A DNA stretch of 64,000 bases from Burkholderia sp. D-99 (GCF_011605345.1 NZ_JAAOXM010000004.1:248001-312000), one strand, 5' to 3'. Positions 7,781 to 16,690 are shown, counted from the stretch's first letter. Program-made: numbers and translations. Notes: generated from the letters alone by a model not told the origin.

Positions 7781-8635
7781 TTGACCGACAGTAACGAAAA
7801 CAATGCTTCCGGAACGCCGCTCACGAGAGCAGGCCGTTCGCGCCGCGATGCGCTCAAGTTTGGCGGCGTCGCCACCCTCGGCGCCGTCCTGGGCGGAGGC
7901 GCATTGCTTGGGCACGTACCCCCTGCTCTTGCGCAGGCTGGCGGCGAGGGCGCACTTGCCCCGAATGAACCGCTCAATATCCTGATCGTCAACTACGACG
8001 GCGGGACGCTTCTCGACTTCGCCGGCCCCAGCGAGATCTTCCATCGACTGCCGAATACGAACGTGCGCTACGCGAGCCTCAACGGCGGCAACGTGACGCT
8101 CGAATTCGGCGTCGTGTACGGCAAGACCGAGCGGCTGGCCGATATCGAGAAGGCCGACGTGCTCCTGGTCCCTGGCGGGTCCGATCTGTCGGCACCGATG
8201 CAACCCGCGTATCAAGCGCAGATTCGGCGCCTCGCAGAAAGCGCCAAGCACGTTACGTCGGTTTGCAACGGCTCGCTCGTGCTCGCCGCAACGGGCGTTC
8301 TCAAGGGCAAGCGAAGCGCCTGCCATTGGGCCTTCGTCAACAAGCTGGCCGAATACGGTGCCATTCCCGTTCCCGATCGTTTCGTGGAAGACGACAACGG
8401 CCGGTTCATGAGCGGCGGCGGCGTGACGGCGGGCATCGACTTCGCGCTTCGCGTTGCAGAGAAACTGCGCGGTCGACAGGCCGCCGAATTCACGCAACTC
8501 GTGATCGAATATGACCCCGCGCCGCCGTTCCACTCCGGCCATCCCAGAGACGCGCGGCCGGAAGTCGTCGCGATGGTCGACAAGGAATTGCCTGGCGCAT
8601 CCAGGGGGCTCGCACGCATTCCAGGCGTTCGGTGA
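7781..8635 (+). CDS. Tat-exported DJ-1/PfpI-family protein
   Basis: 284 residues from a TTG start, chosen because AAGGAG lies eight bases upstream and no ATG fits. The N-terminus has a twin-arginine signal (SRRDALKFGG, hydrophobic stretch, ALAQAG). The DJ-1/PfpI domain follows: NILIVNYDGGTLLDFAGPSEIF with the conserved Glu, LLVPGGSD, and the nucleophile elbow VTSVCNGSLVLAATGVLKG with the active Cys, then ACHWAF. This layout is closest to isonitrile-hydratase-like members of the superfamily. Export by Tat is unusual for the family. It is in the same direction as the SDR gene, 152 bases downstream. Confidence 0.85.
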   Translation: MTDSNENNASGTPLTRAGRSRRDALKFGGVATLGAVLGGGALLGHVPPALAQAGGEGALAPNEPLNILIVNYDGGTLLDFAGPSEIFHRLPNTNVRYASLNGGNVTLEFGVVYGKTERLADIEKADVLLVPGGSDLSAPMQPAYQAQIRRLAESAKHVTSVCNGSLVLAATGVLKGKRSACHWAFVNKLAEYGAIPVPDRFVEDDNGRFMSGGGVTAGIDFALRVAEKLRGRQAAEFTQLVIEYDPAPPFHSGHPRDARPEVVAMVDKELPGASRGLARIPGVR

Positions 8636-8741
8636 AACATGCGCAGGCAATGTGTAAGGACCATCTTCAGGTCTCGATGATCACCGGCTCCGACATCGCC
8701 TGCTCGCCGCGATAATTTTCGTAGTCCTCTCAATTCAAGCC

Positions 8742-9245
8742 ATGACCGGAATTCACTCGATGCAACAGAATCGTATTTTCGCTACTGCACTTGCAGCAGC
8801 CTGCGTCACCTTTTTCGCGTTTGCAACGCCGGCGATTGCCGGTGGTTCGCAACGTCCGCCCGAAGCGGCCATCAAAGCCGAGAATGCACGATGGGCGGAT
8901 GCCTTTGCGCGAGGAGACTACGAAGCAATCGGTCGCCTCTATACCCGCGACGGCGCACTCTTGCCGCCCGGCGGCGACAAGATCACGGGCAGCAGCGCGA
9001 TCACCGAGTACTTCACCAAGGGGTATGCCGGATCGAAGCCTGCCACCGTATCGTTCAGCAACTACGAGTTCTACGGTAACGACCGGATCGTGACGGAGGT
9101 TTCGGATGCGGAGATCCATGACAACGATGGAAAGCTCAAATACCGCGGCAAGCAGACGCTCGTCTTTCTGAAGCAGGGCGGCGCCTGGAAGCTGCATCGC
9201 GACATGTGGAACGACTACGGTCCGCTGACCGCGAATGACCATTGA
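8742..9245 (+). CDS. Secreted SnoaL/DUF4440-type NTF2-like protein
   Basis: 167 residues (161 if started at 8760). A cleavable signal peptide ends near ATPAIAGG. The mature part has the NTF2-like pattern: AIKAENARWADAFARGDYEAIGRLYTRDGALLPPG, GSSAITEYF, then beta strands ending in GGAWKLHRDMWND. These cone-shaped folds bind or isomerise small molecules; no specific reaction can be inferred. It follows the Tat-exported DJ-1 gene by about 105 bases on the same strand, so both products would act in the periplasm. Confidence 0.8.
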   Translation: MTGIHSMQQNRIFATALAAACVTFFAFATPAIAGGSQRPPEAAIKAENARWADAFARGDYEAIGRLYTRDGALLPPGGDKITGSSAITEYFTKGYAGSKPATVSFSNYEFYGNDRIVTEVSDAEIHDNDGKLKYRGKQTLVFLKQGGAWKLHRDMWNDYGPLTANDH

Positions 9246-9337
9246 GCATCGTGCGAAACAGGTCATGACCTGCTCAAAGCACCACTAGTCCGTTAAACGG
9301 ACATTCATAGGCAGCGCGCCGATCGTCCGGGAGTCGA

Positions 9338-10285
9338 TCAGCGCGCGCCGTTCGATCGGCTCTCTCGTCGAATCGCTTGCGGCGGGTGCCCATGCAATTT
9401 GATGAAGGCCCGCCGCATCCGCTCCGGATCGGTGAATCCTACCGCCAACGCAATCTGTTCGATCGGTTCGCTACCGCCCTGCAGGCGCAGCCGCGCCGCT
9501 TCGACTCGCAAGCGCTCGACCGCCTTGGCCGGTGTTTCACCGGTTTCCCGGCGAAATGCCCGTCCGAACTGTCGCAAACTCAGGTTTGCGGCATCGGCGA
9601 GCCGTTCGACAGGCAACGCTTCAGCCAGATGCTCCCTGGCAAAATTCAACGCGATGCGGATACGATCCGATTCCGGCTCCATCTGCGACATCGCGGAGAA
9701 TTGGGACTGGCCGCCCGGTCGACGATACGGAACCACCAGAAGCCTGGAGACAGCGCGCGCAACCTCCGCGCCCATATCCCTTTCAATCATGCCGAGCGCC
9801 AGGTCGATTCCGGAGGCGATGCCCGCCGACGTCCAGATCCGGCCCTCCTCGATATAGATACAGTCGCCCTCGACCCGGGTGCGCGGGAAACGCGACTGCA
9901 ATTGCGCCGCGTATAGCCAGTGCGTCGTGGCTCTCAAGCCGTCCAGCAAGCCGGTTTCCGCCAGCAGAAACGCCGCCGTACACACGCTTGCCACCCGCGA
10001 GGCGCGGGCGCCCAGTTTCCTGGCGGCGGCGATGTTCTCCGGTGCCTGCATCGGCTCGATATCCCCGCCCACGAAAATGACGGTGTCGAACGTACGCCGT
10101 CCGACCGGTTTCGTTTCGATCGAGACGCCCGAGTTGCCGGGAACCGGCCCGCCGGACTGCGAGATGACATGGAGATCATAGGGCGTATGGCCCGCCGCCA
10201 TGGCCACCTGATTGAAGGCCGACAGTGGCCCACCCAGATCGAGCACATCGTAGCCACTGCAAACGTAGAATCCGATTCGATGCAT
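9338..10285 (-). CDS. GlxA-family regulator (DJ-1 domain plus AraC HTH)
   Basis: 315 residues. Residues 1-190 are a DJ-1/PfpI-like sensor domain (HRIGFYVCSGYDVLDLGGPLSAF, VGGDIEPMQ, SVCTAAFLLAETGLLDG, TTHW). Residues 210-310 are the AraC double helix-turn-helix (LPVERLADAANLSLRQFGRAF, ETPAKAVERLR, EQIALAVGFTDPERMRRAF). This is the standard GlxA architecture. The gene converges with the SDR/DJ-1/SnoaL run, whose products include another DJ-1 domain, and may regulate it; the ligand is not evident. It also faces the SRPBCC operon across a 370-base gap. Confidence 0.9.
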   Translation of the reverse strand: MHRIGFYVCSGYDVLDLGGPLSAFNQVAMAAGHTPYDLHVISQSGGPVPGNSGVSIETKPVGRRTFDTVIFVGGDIEPMQAPENIAAARKLGARASRVASVCTAAFLLAETGLLDGLRATTHWLYAAQLQSRFPRTRVEGDCIYIEEGRIWTSAGIASGIDLALGMIERDMGAEVARAVSRLLVVPYRRPGGQSQFSAMSQMEPESDRIRIALNFAREHLAEALPVERLADAANLSLRQFGRAFRRETGETPAKAVERLRVEAARLRLQGGSEPIEQIALAVGFTDPERMRRAFIKLHGHPPQAIRRESRSNGAR

Positions 10286-10572
10286 GACGAAGTCGTTATA
10301 TGAAAACCCCGGAAAGTCGTATTTTACGGAGAACCCTCGAATAGCGCCATCGAGCCTGAAATGAGGGAAAAATGTCGTTTACGTCGTGATCAATTGTCCG
10401 TATGCCTAACGGCTGACATCAGCCCGGCTCGGCCAGGACAGGAGCCAGGCCCACCCCTTTCCGGATTCATCATCCGCCACAGCATCGGCGACATCTCATA
10501 CCGTCCTCGCAACGCGCGGCAGAAGAAACGCGAACCACACCCGCTTGAACGTCTCGCCATACAGCACCATGA

Positions 10573-10620
10573 AAAACACCCCAAGGGCTGGATTTGCATC
10601 CAGCTTTTGGGGTGTCGTTC
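10573..10620 (-). terminator. Strong hairpin terminator (minus strand); first copy of a dispersed repeat
   Basis: The arms CACCCCAA and TTGGGGTG enclose a second perfect pair, CTGGAT and ATCCAG, with a four-base loop. Read on the minus strand, the stem is followed by GTTTTTC, giving a rho-independent terminator about 30 bases after the SRPBCC stop codon. A nearly identical sequence recurs at 30792-30840. Confidence 0.75.
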
Positions 10621-10651
10621 ATGAAGCGTGTTTCCGTTCTTGCCGCTCGAC

Positions 10652-11173
10652 TCAGTGCCCGGCTTGCTGCTGCGTGAGGTATTTGTCGAGCGCGTCCATT
10701 GTTCCGCCCCAGCCTTGCGACATGCTGGCGTGCGACGCGTCGAAGATGGCTTCCTCGGCTTCGCTGGCATCCAGCGCGCGCCACTCGAGGCGCATCAACG
10801 TGCCGCTCTCGATTTCGCTCAGCGTGGTTGTCGAGAGCGTATGGAGCGGCCATTGCTCCGCCATCGGATGTCGCGTCACACCACCTTCTGCATCACTGAA
10901 TTGCACGACGACGACGATACGTTCAGGCGGCGTCAATTCGCGGAATGTCCATTTCCCCCACATCGCCGGGGCGTCGGGCGCACTCTTCGGCTTCATCGCG
11001 TAGTGAAAGACGCCACCCACACGCGCGTCCACCGTGCAGTGGGGCATTTCCATACCGGGCGGGCTCATCCACTTGCTCAAGTGCTCGGCTTCGGTCAACG
11101 CGGCATAGACGAGTTCGCGTGGCGCAGCGAAGCGGCGCTCGATGACGAAGGGAGCGGACAGTTTGTCAGTCAT
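10652..11173 (-). CDS. SRPBCC/AHSA1-domain protein
   Basis: 173 residues. The AHSA1-type START-like domain is clear: FVIERRFAAPRELVYAALTEAEHLSKWM, CTVDARVGGVFHYAM, GKWTFRELTPPERIVVVVQF, and a C-terminal helix SMSQGWGGTMDALDKYL. The fold binds hydrophobic ligands in a deep pocket; the ligand is unknown. The start at 11173 overlaps the upstream ArsR gene by eight bases, so the two are translated together. ArsR-AHSA1 pairs are a common arrangement. A strong hairpin terminator follows. Confidence 0.88.
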   Translation of the reverse strand: MTDKLSAPFVIERRFAAPRELVYAALTEAEHLSKWMSPPGMEMPHCTVDARVGGVFHYAMKPKSAPDAPAMWGKWTFRELTPPERIVVVVQFSDAEGGVTRHPMAEQWPLHTLSTTTLSEIESGTLMRLEWRALDASEAEEAIFDASHASMSQGWGGTMDALDKYLTQQQAGH

Positions 11174-11579
11174 GGCGGCGAATCTTCCTGGTTCGGGTTG
11201 AGGTGACTTTGGACGTGGTTTTCGGTGCAACTTTCTTGTCCAGGTCCTGGACAGGCTTCTGTTGCAATTGCTGCAGGTAACGATCGAGCTGGTCGAGACG
11301 CTGCTCCCACAGAGCGCGATATTGCATTGCCCAGTCGGCGGCCTCCTTGAGCGGCGCGGGCACGATACGACACGGGCGAAACTGGCGGTCGCGCCCTTGC
11401 GTGATGAGGCCGGCCTTCGCAAGGACGCGCAGGTGCTTGCTGATGGCCGGCGCACTCATATCGAATGGGCCGGCCAGATCGCCAACCGTGGCCTCGCCTT
11501 GCGCCAGTCGCGCGAGGATCGCGCGTCGCGTAGGGTCAGCAAGCGCAGCAAATGTGACGCTGAGGTGGTCCGCTTCCAA
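11166..11579 (-). CDS. ArsR-family regulator
   Basis: 137 residues. Winged-helix core: FAALADPTRRAILARLAQGEATVGDLAGPFDMSAPAISKHLRVLAKAGLI, then the wing with RDRQFRPCRI. The metal-binding ELCVCD motif of classical ArsR/SmtB is absent (the equivalent is TVGDLAG), as in the group paired with AHSA1 proteins. The C-terminal 30 residues are Lys/Thr-rich and probably unstructured. It is first in an operon with the SRPBCC gene and probably represses its own promoter at 11585-11616. Confidence 0.9.
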   Translation of the reverse strand: MEADHLSVTFAALADPTRRAILARLAQGEATVGDLAGPFDMSAPAISKHLRVLAKAGLITQGRDRQFRPCRIVPAPLKEAADWAMQYRALWEQRLDQLDRYLQQLQQKPVQDLDKKVAPKTTSKVTSTRTRKIRRHD

Positions 11580-11584
11580 TTATT

Positions 11585-11616
11585 TTTCCAATTGGTTAAT
11601 TAGCCGATTGGTTAAT
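11585..11616. promoter_or_regulatory. Candidate ArsR operator: tandem ATTGGTTAAT boxes
   Basis: Two identical ten-base direct repeats, ATTGGTTAAT, at 11591-11600 and 11607-11616 (16-base period), lie just upstream of the ArsR start on the minus strand. The left box extends to CCAATTGG, a palindrome similar to operators known for ArsR regulators of this subgroup. The position suits autorepression. Confidence 0.5.
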
Positions 11617-11871
11617 CATGATGCAGATCGAACCTGCTCGTCAAGGTGTCCGCGCACATGATCTCCGCGCAGGCACGTTCAGGCGGCTGGCGAACTCACG
11701 CAGCCCACGGGTGACACGACCATACATCCCGCCAACGTACCTGCAAACGCCCCCAACGCTGCAGCAGTACCTTCGCCCTACCCGACAACGTCCAACGCGG
11801 ACAGTTGCGCCAAGCCCCATGCCCGCCCATTCCGGGGCCTGACACGCCGCCCTCTCATCCCTCTACGATGC

Positions 11872-12186
11872 TCATCGCATCCCCGCCGAAGCGTCCCGCC
11901 CGACACGCGCGTTACCCGGTCGAACAAAATCGGAAACATTCAGCGAAACCGTATCGGCTTTCGCACTCGAACGCGTCTTCCGGGCGACCGCCAGGATCGG
12001 GGCCAAGTGCTCGTAAAAACATTCGAGCTGTCGCGCATCGGATGCCAGTCGCTCAAGGTCGCACGCCTTCTCGAGAATCAACCGGGAAATATGAAAACGC
12101 TGAAGCCCGCGGCCGACCCGAATCTGAAACACGACGCCATCGCTGCTATGCGGCACCCCCGCCCACACAAGCGAACTGCGATCCAT
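11872..12186 (-). CDS. DUF1488-like hypothetical protein
   Basis: 104 residues with a strong ribosome-binding site (CGGAGG, six bases before the ATG). The layout matches short DUF1488 proteins: a strand pair DGVVFQIRVGRGLQRFHISRLILEKAC, a helix with LECFYEHLAPILAVARKT, then a final strand ADTVSLNVSDF. The assignment is by pattern only. No function is known for this family. It is divergent from the small gene at 12389. Confidence 0.55.
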   Translation of the reverse strand: MDRSSLVWAGVPHSSDGVVFQIRVGRGLQRFHISRLILEKACDLERLASDARQLECFYEHLAPILAVARKTRSSAKADTVSLNVSDFVRPGNARVGRDASAGMR

Positions 12187-12388
12187 GAAGCCTCCGAAAA
12201 ATCATAATCGTCACATCAATATGCCAGTCATCTCCGACGCTGCATATTTGTATTTCAAAATTGTGGCGCTCGACACATCGACATGTTCCCGGGAATTGAA
12301 TATTGCGCCGCAGCAAAAGTGTCCGTAGACTGGGTTCGCACGTCCGATGTAGTTGCCCTGCAGTCGCCCCATGACGGGAGAGCACGCC

Positions 12389-12604
12389 ATGACGACTTCT
12401 TCGTCCGCACTGAGCCAGGCCCCCCCGGCCCTCCACGTGTTCCAGCAAGACGGTGGCTGGCACTGGGGCATCACGGTTCCTCGTTCCCCGGGGGGCGGCT
12501 TCAAACTGATCGCATTCAGTCACCACATCTTTTCCACTGAAGACACCGCCCAACACGACGGCGCTCGAGCGTTGGCGTCCATCGTCGCAAATGACGTGCA
12601 TTGA
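12389..12604 (+). CDS. Small hypothetical protein
   Basis: 71 residues from the ATG at 12389, with GGAG eight bases upstream. It reads LHVFQQDGGWHWGITVPRSPGGGFKLIAFS, a likely beta hairpin, followed by a helix EDTAQHDGARALASIV. Soluble; no recognised family. It is divergent from the DUF1488-like gene with about 200 bases between them. Confidence 0.55.
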   Translation: MTTSSSALSQAPPALHVFQQDGGWHWGITVPRSPGGGFKLIAFSHHIFSTEDTAQHDGARALASIVANDVH

Positions 12605-13017
12605 GGCTCGCGGCTCAGACAATTGCACCGTCCTTGAGTTTTCACAGTCAGATGCAATACTCCTATCACCCTTCGATGCGAGGCTACGTACCGCGCGCGA
12701 TGACGGGCTTCGCCACTCGTCTGACCTGCCCGAACGTCGGTGACGAACCAGGCCGGCCGGTCTCCGCCTGCGACCCCGTTTAGGGGTGCGTTGCAATCAA
12801 GCTCGCGGCGAACATCACTCGAGAAAGGTGCGGCGCAAAGACTGCTACACCCACGCAATTGCTCACCGTGTTTGAAAGCCATCGAGAGAAGATCACTGCC
12901 ACGGTCAACCGACCGACATTGCCGAAAGACGGCCGGCAGATCCAACTCGACCAGTCAGACTTCTAAACCGAAGCCAGCTTGCGGGCCGGCATGCCGACAG
13001 CAGACAGGAGGCGTTAC
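12605..13017. other. Gene-free stretch upstream of pstS
   Basis: About 410 bases. It must hold the pstS promoter, but I see no convincing Pho box (CTGTCAT repeats) and no protein-like frame. Confidence 0.35.
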
Positions 13018-14043
13018 ATGAACATCCGGATCGTGGTTCCCTGCACCCTCGTTCTTGTTGCCCTCAGCGCTCACGCTGCCGACATCACCGGCGCAGGCAG
13101 CACGTTCGCAGCACCGATTTACGCGAAATGGGCCGATGCGTACAAGAAGGCGGGCGGTGGCAAGGTCAACTATCAAGGCATCGGCTCGTCGGGCGGCCTG
13201 AAGCAAATCAACGCGAAAACGGTCGATTTTGCCGGCTCGGACGCGCCGCTGAAGGATGACGAGCTCGCGAAGGCAGGCCTGTTCCAGTTTCCGACAGTGG
13301 TGGGCGGCGTGGTGCCGGTTGTCAACGTGCCGGGCGTGAAGGCTGGCGAACTGACGCTGTCGGGCCCGGTGCTCGGCGACATCTACCTCGGCAAGATCAC
13401 GAAGTGGAACGACCCCGCCATCACCGCATTGAACCCGAAGGTCAAGCTATCGGATACGGACATCGCCGTGGTTCGCCGGGCTGACGGTTCGGGCACGAGC
13501 TTCATCTGGACGAACTACCTGTCGAAGGTCAGCGGCGCATGGAAGGCGAAGGTCGGCGAAGGCACGACAGTCAACTGGCCGACGGGCACGGGCGGCAAGG
13601 GTAACGACGGCGTCGCCGCGTTCGTGCAACGCCTGCCGGGCGCAATCGGCTACGTCGAATGGGCGTACGCGAAGAAGAACAACATGGTCTACACCGCGCT
13701 GAAGAACTCGACGGGCACGGTGGTCGCGCCGAAGACGGAAACGTTCAAGGCCGCTGCGGCAGGCGCGAACTGGTCGAAGTCGTTCTACCAGATCCTGACG
13801 GACGAGCCGGGCAAAGACGCATGGCCGGTGGTCGGCGCGACGTTCGTGCTGCTGCACGCGAAGCAGGACAAGCCGGCACAAGGTGCGGAAACGCTCAAGT
13901 TCTTCGACTGGGCATTCCACAACGGCAACCAGGCCGCCACGGATCTGGACTACATCTCGCTTCCCGATTCGGTGGTGTCCGAAATCCGCAAGCAGTGGAA
14001 AACGAAAATCACGGATGCCGCCGGCAAGGCGATTGCAAACTGA
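13018..14043 (+). CDS. pstS: Phosphate ABC transporter substrate-binding protein PstS
   Basis: 341 residues with a signal peptide (residues 1-20, ending SAHAAD) and a CAGGAGG ribosome-binding site before the ATG. The mature N-terminus [16 protein letters not shown], then [20 protein letters not shown] and [12 protein letters not shown] are the hallmark phosphate-contact segments. It binds inorganic phosphate in the periplasm and delivers it to PstCAB. No pstC, pstA, pstB or phoU gene is adjacent, so this copy is an orphan or serves a transporter encoded elsewhere. Confidence 0.93.
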   Translation: MNIRIVVPCTLVLVALSAHAADITGAGSTFAAPIYAKWADAYKKAGGGKVNYQGIGSSGGLKQINAKTVDFAGSDAPLKDDELAKAGLFQFPTVVGGVVPVVNVPGVKAGELTLSGPVLGDIYLGKITKWNDPAITALNPKVKLSDTDIAVVRRADGSGTSFIWTNYLSKVSGAWKAKVGEGTTVNWPTGTGGKGNDGVAAFVQRLPGAIGYVEWAYAKKNNMVYTALKNSTGTVVAPKTETFKAAAAGANWSKSFYQILTDEPGKDAWPVVGATFVLLHAKQDKPAQGAETLKFFDWAFHNGNQAATDLDYISLPDSVVSEIRKQWKTKITDAAGKAIAN

Positions 14044-14112
14044 GGGCTCCTGAGAAGCCGCGATCGGGGACACCACATAGCCGCTGAAACCGACTCACTT
14101 TTCGATGAAGGC

Positions 14113-14133
14113 AGCGCGATTTTTTATCGCGCT
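14113..14133. terminator. Hairpin between converging pstS and DJ-1 genes
   Basis: AGCGCGAT (14113-14120), TTTTT loop, ATCGCGCT (14126-14133) form a perfect eight-base-pair stem between two convergent genes. There is no downstream T-run, so it would be a weak, possibly bidirectional terminator. Confidence 0.45.
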
Positions 14134-14731
14134 ACGGCAGATAAGGCCTGATGTTCGTCAGCGCACGAGAAACGTACTCGTCCTTCTCCCCGACCGGCGC
14201 AACGTAGTGAAGTGCGCTCCGCGCGGCTTCCTCGCCCTCCAGGCGTGCAATGATCCATGCGGCCAAATATTGCGAAGCAAAACAGCCGCCTGCCGTTGCG
14301 ACGTTACCTTGAGCGAAGAACGGCTGATTGAGGACTTCGACACCCGCCTCGACTACCCAGGGTTTGGTCGTGAGATCCGTGCAGGCCGGGATGTTGTCGA
14401 GGAAGCCAAGCTTTGCCAGAACCAGCGTGCCCGAACACTGGGCACCAATCAATTGCCGGGCCGGATCGAGATTCAACTGCTCCATCAGCGTCGCGTCGTT
14501 GACGACATCCCGGGTTCGAATGCCGCTCCCGACGATGACGGCATCCGCCGTGCATGCGTCCGCCAACGTCGACTGCGCCTGCACGGTCACACCATTCATC
14601 GATGTGACGAAATGCTCCGGGCATGAAAGCGTGACCCGCCAGTCGGGCTTCTTGATGCGATTGAGCACGCCGAGTGCGATGAGGGAGTCGAGTTCGTTGA
14701 AGCCCTGAAAGGTCAGAATAGCGATGTGCAT
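14132..14731 (-). CDS. DJ-1/PfpI-family protein
   Basis: 199 residues consisting of one DJ-1/PfpI domain: MHIAILTFQGFNELDSLIALGVLNR with the conserved Glu, ADAVIVGSGIRT, and the nucleophile elbow GAQCSGTLVLAKLGFL with Cys, then a C-terminal part with GGCFASQYLAAWIIARLEG. No HTH domain and no signal peptide, so it is a cytoplasmic enzyme of glyoxalase-III/hydratase-like type. It converges with pstS and lies apart from the DJ-1 genes at 7.8 and 9.3 kb. Substrate unknown. Confidence 0.85.
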   Translation of the reverse strand: MHIAILTFQGFNELDSLIALGVLNRIKKPDWRVTLSCPEHFVTSMNGVTVQAQSTLADACTADAVIVGSGIRTRDVVNDATLMEQLNLDPARQLIGAQCSGTLVLAKLGFLDNIPACTDLTTKPWVVEAGVEVLNQPFFAQGNVATAGGCFASQYLAAWIIARLEGEEAARSALHYVAPVGEKDEYVSRALTNIRPYLP

Positions 14732-14739
14732 GGGGTGCC

Positions 14740-15070
14740 CTGTCTGGAGTCAGTCGATGCATCTTGCCAGATCGCCGTCATGAACGGCTTTGCCTTGCGT
14801 CGGAATCAGCCCGTCGATGCAACACGTTTGAGGCGGATGCGGTTCGCAAGCGACGCCTGTTGGATCGGTATGCGCGGAGTCGGATTGAGTCGTCCCTCGA
14901 TGACGGACGATTCTTTACGGCATGCTTACTGTCAACCGTAGCGCCGCGAGGATCGTTCATACGTTGCAAAGCGGCTTTCTCCCGGCGGCCCGTTCATCGC
15001 ACGCCAGTCCCTGTTCGAATCCATGCTGGTTCCCTCTCGGCAAGACCAGCGCAACCGTTATCGGAGCCCT
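14740..15070. other. Gene-free stretch
   Basis: About 330 bases between divergent genes, expected to contain both promoters. No motif or frame of note was recognised. Confidence 0.3.
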
Positions 15071-16339
15071 ATGGCATTTCGTCTGTCCGCGCGTGCAGCA
15101 GCCACGATTCCCGTCCTTTGCATCGTGATGCTTGGCGGGTGCATCGCCGCGGCGCAGCCCCCTGCCGGCGCGACCGGTTCATATCAGTCACACAGCGACG
15201 CGCATCTGACGCCTGCGCCCGGCGCCCGCACGGCCGACGCGCCCTTTGTTCACCCCGGCCTGCTGCATACGGAGCGCGATTTCACGCGCATGCGCGAGAA
15301 CGTCGCCGCGCGACGGCAGCCGTGGTTCGACGGCTGGCAACGCCTGGTTGCCAACCGGCATGCGTCGCTCGACTGGAAGCCGAATCCGCAGCCGGCCATC
15401 TATCGCGGACGCAACCCCGACCACGCAGAGAACTACGCCACGCTCTTCAACGATGCCGCTGCGGCCTACGCGCTTGCACTTCGGTGGAAGATCACCGGTG
15501 ACGACACCTACGCGCAACACGCCATAGAAGTCCTGAATGCGTGGTCGCGCACGCTGACGACGATCGACGGCAGTTCCGACAAATTCCTGGCTTCCGGCAT
15601 TTACGGCTACGAGCTGGCGAACGCCGGCGAAATCCTCCGCACGTCCACACTGTGGGGCCCGGACGATCTCAAGCGCTTCCAGTCGATGATGCTCGGCGTG
15701 TTCTATCCGATGAACCACGATTTCCTGACGCGGCACAACGGCGCAAAGATCGACCACTACTGGGCCAACTGGGATCTCGCCAACATGGCATCGATGCTGG
15801 CGATCGGGGTTCTAGCCGACCGTCGCGACATCTATGCCGAAGCGGTCGACTACTTCAAGCATGGCGCAGGCAACGGATCAATCGAACATATGGTGTGGAA
15901 GCTGTATCCGGATGGGCTGGGGCAGGTGCAGGAAAGTGGCCGCGACCAGGGACACACCATGCTCGACATCGCGCTGCTCGGGGCGTTCTGTCAGATGGCC
16001 TGGAGCCAGGGCGACGATCTTTACGGATACGACGACAACCGATTCCTGCGCGGGGCGGAATACGCCGCCCGATACAACCTCGGGAAGGACGTGCCTTACA
16101 CGCAATACACGAACAGCGACGTCACTCAGCCTGTCATCTCGCCGAATTCGCGCGGTGACGGGCGTCCGATCTGGGCACTCGTCTACAACCATTACGTTGT
16201 GCTCAAAGGGCTCTCCGCGCCGGACGTCGAGGCTTATGCCCGCAAGGTCGCGCCGGAAGGCGGCGGTGGCGACTACGGTCCCAACAGCGGCGGCTTCGAT
16301 CAACTGGGATATGGGACGTTGACATATACGCTTGAATGA
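15071..16339 (+). CDS. Alginate-lyase-family lipoprotein
   Basis: 422 residues from the ATG at 15071, which has GGAG upstream. A lipoprotein signal ends in the lipobox LGGC (IVMLGGCIAAAQ), so the protein is membrane-anchored. The body matches the alginate_lyase domain (PL5-like alpha/alpha toroid): HPGLLHTERDFTRMRENV, LRWKITGDDTYAQHAIEVLNAWS, IYGYELANAGEIL, NGAKIDHYWANWDLANMASMLAIG, and ESGRDQGHTMLDIALL. The HYWANWD and GRDQGHT segments are typical of the active groove. The polysaccharide substrate is not determined. No alginate or exopolysaccharide genes flank it. Confidence 0.85.
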   Translation: MAFRLSARAAATIPVLCIVMLGGCIAAAQPPAGATGSYQSHSDAHLTPAPGARTADAPFVHPGLLHTERDFTRMRENVAARRQPWFDGWQRLVANRHASLDWKPNPQPAIYRGRNPDHAENYATLFNDAAAAYALALRWKITGDDTYAQHAIEVLNAWSRTLTTIDGSSDKFLASGIYGYELANAGEILRTSTLWGPDDLKRFQSMMLGVFYPMNHDFLTRHNGAKIDHYWANWDLANMASMLAIGVLADRRDIYAEAVDYFKHGAGNGSIEHMVWKLYPDGLGQVQESGRDQGHTMLDIALLGAFCQMAWSQGDDLYGYDDNRFLRGAEYAARYNLGKDVPYTQYTNSDVTQPVISPNSRGDGRPIWALVYNHYVVLKGLSAPDVEAYARKVAPEGGGGDYGPNSGGFDQLGYGTLTYTLE

Positions 16340-16483
16340 CCGCCTGCGTATCAGGAAGATCATCCGGAGCAGCGTGGCTGGCGTAACAGGAGGCGTGATT
16401 TTCGATCAGCGGAGATCGGCCGGCATGTTCCAGGGGAACAGCGCGTCGTAGTCGTCGGCGGTCTTCGCCCGTGATGAGCGTGT

Positions 16484-16690
16484 ATGACTGAGAACCGAAA
16501 CTTGCGTAGCCGGCTGGTGATTGGTCGGAAACGAGATGGCCGTCGCGAGTACGACAATGCTGCGCGGGACGAACCGGTTCGACCATGCCTGCAGCCCGGC
16601 GTTTCGATTGCCCGAACAGCAATGGAGCATGACCTCGATCCCAAACCGCTGTGCAGTTGGGTCGCACGTCATCAGAAAATCCAGGCTCAA
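16484..16690 (+). pseudogene. IS66-family accessory protein (OrfA-type) remnant, plus orientation
   Basis: The translated start, RSRLVIGRKRDGRREYD...GVSIARTAMEHDLDPKPLCSWVARHQ, is the helix-turn-helix N-terminus of an IS66 OrfA-type protein. After about 65 residues the similarity stops and the frame runs as antisense through the gene at 16754. The remaining IS66 genes are missing, so it is a scar. Confidence 0.65.
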
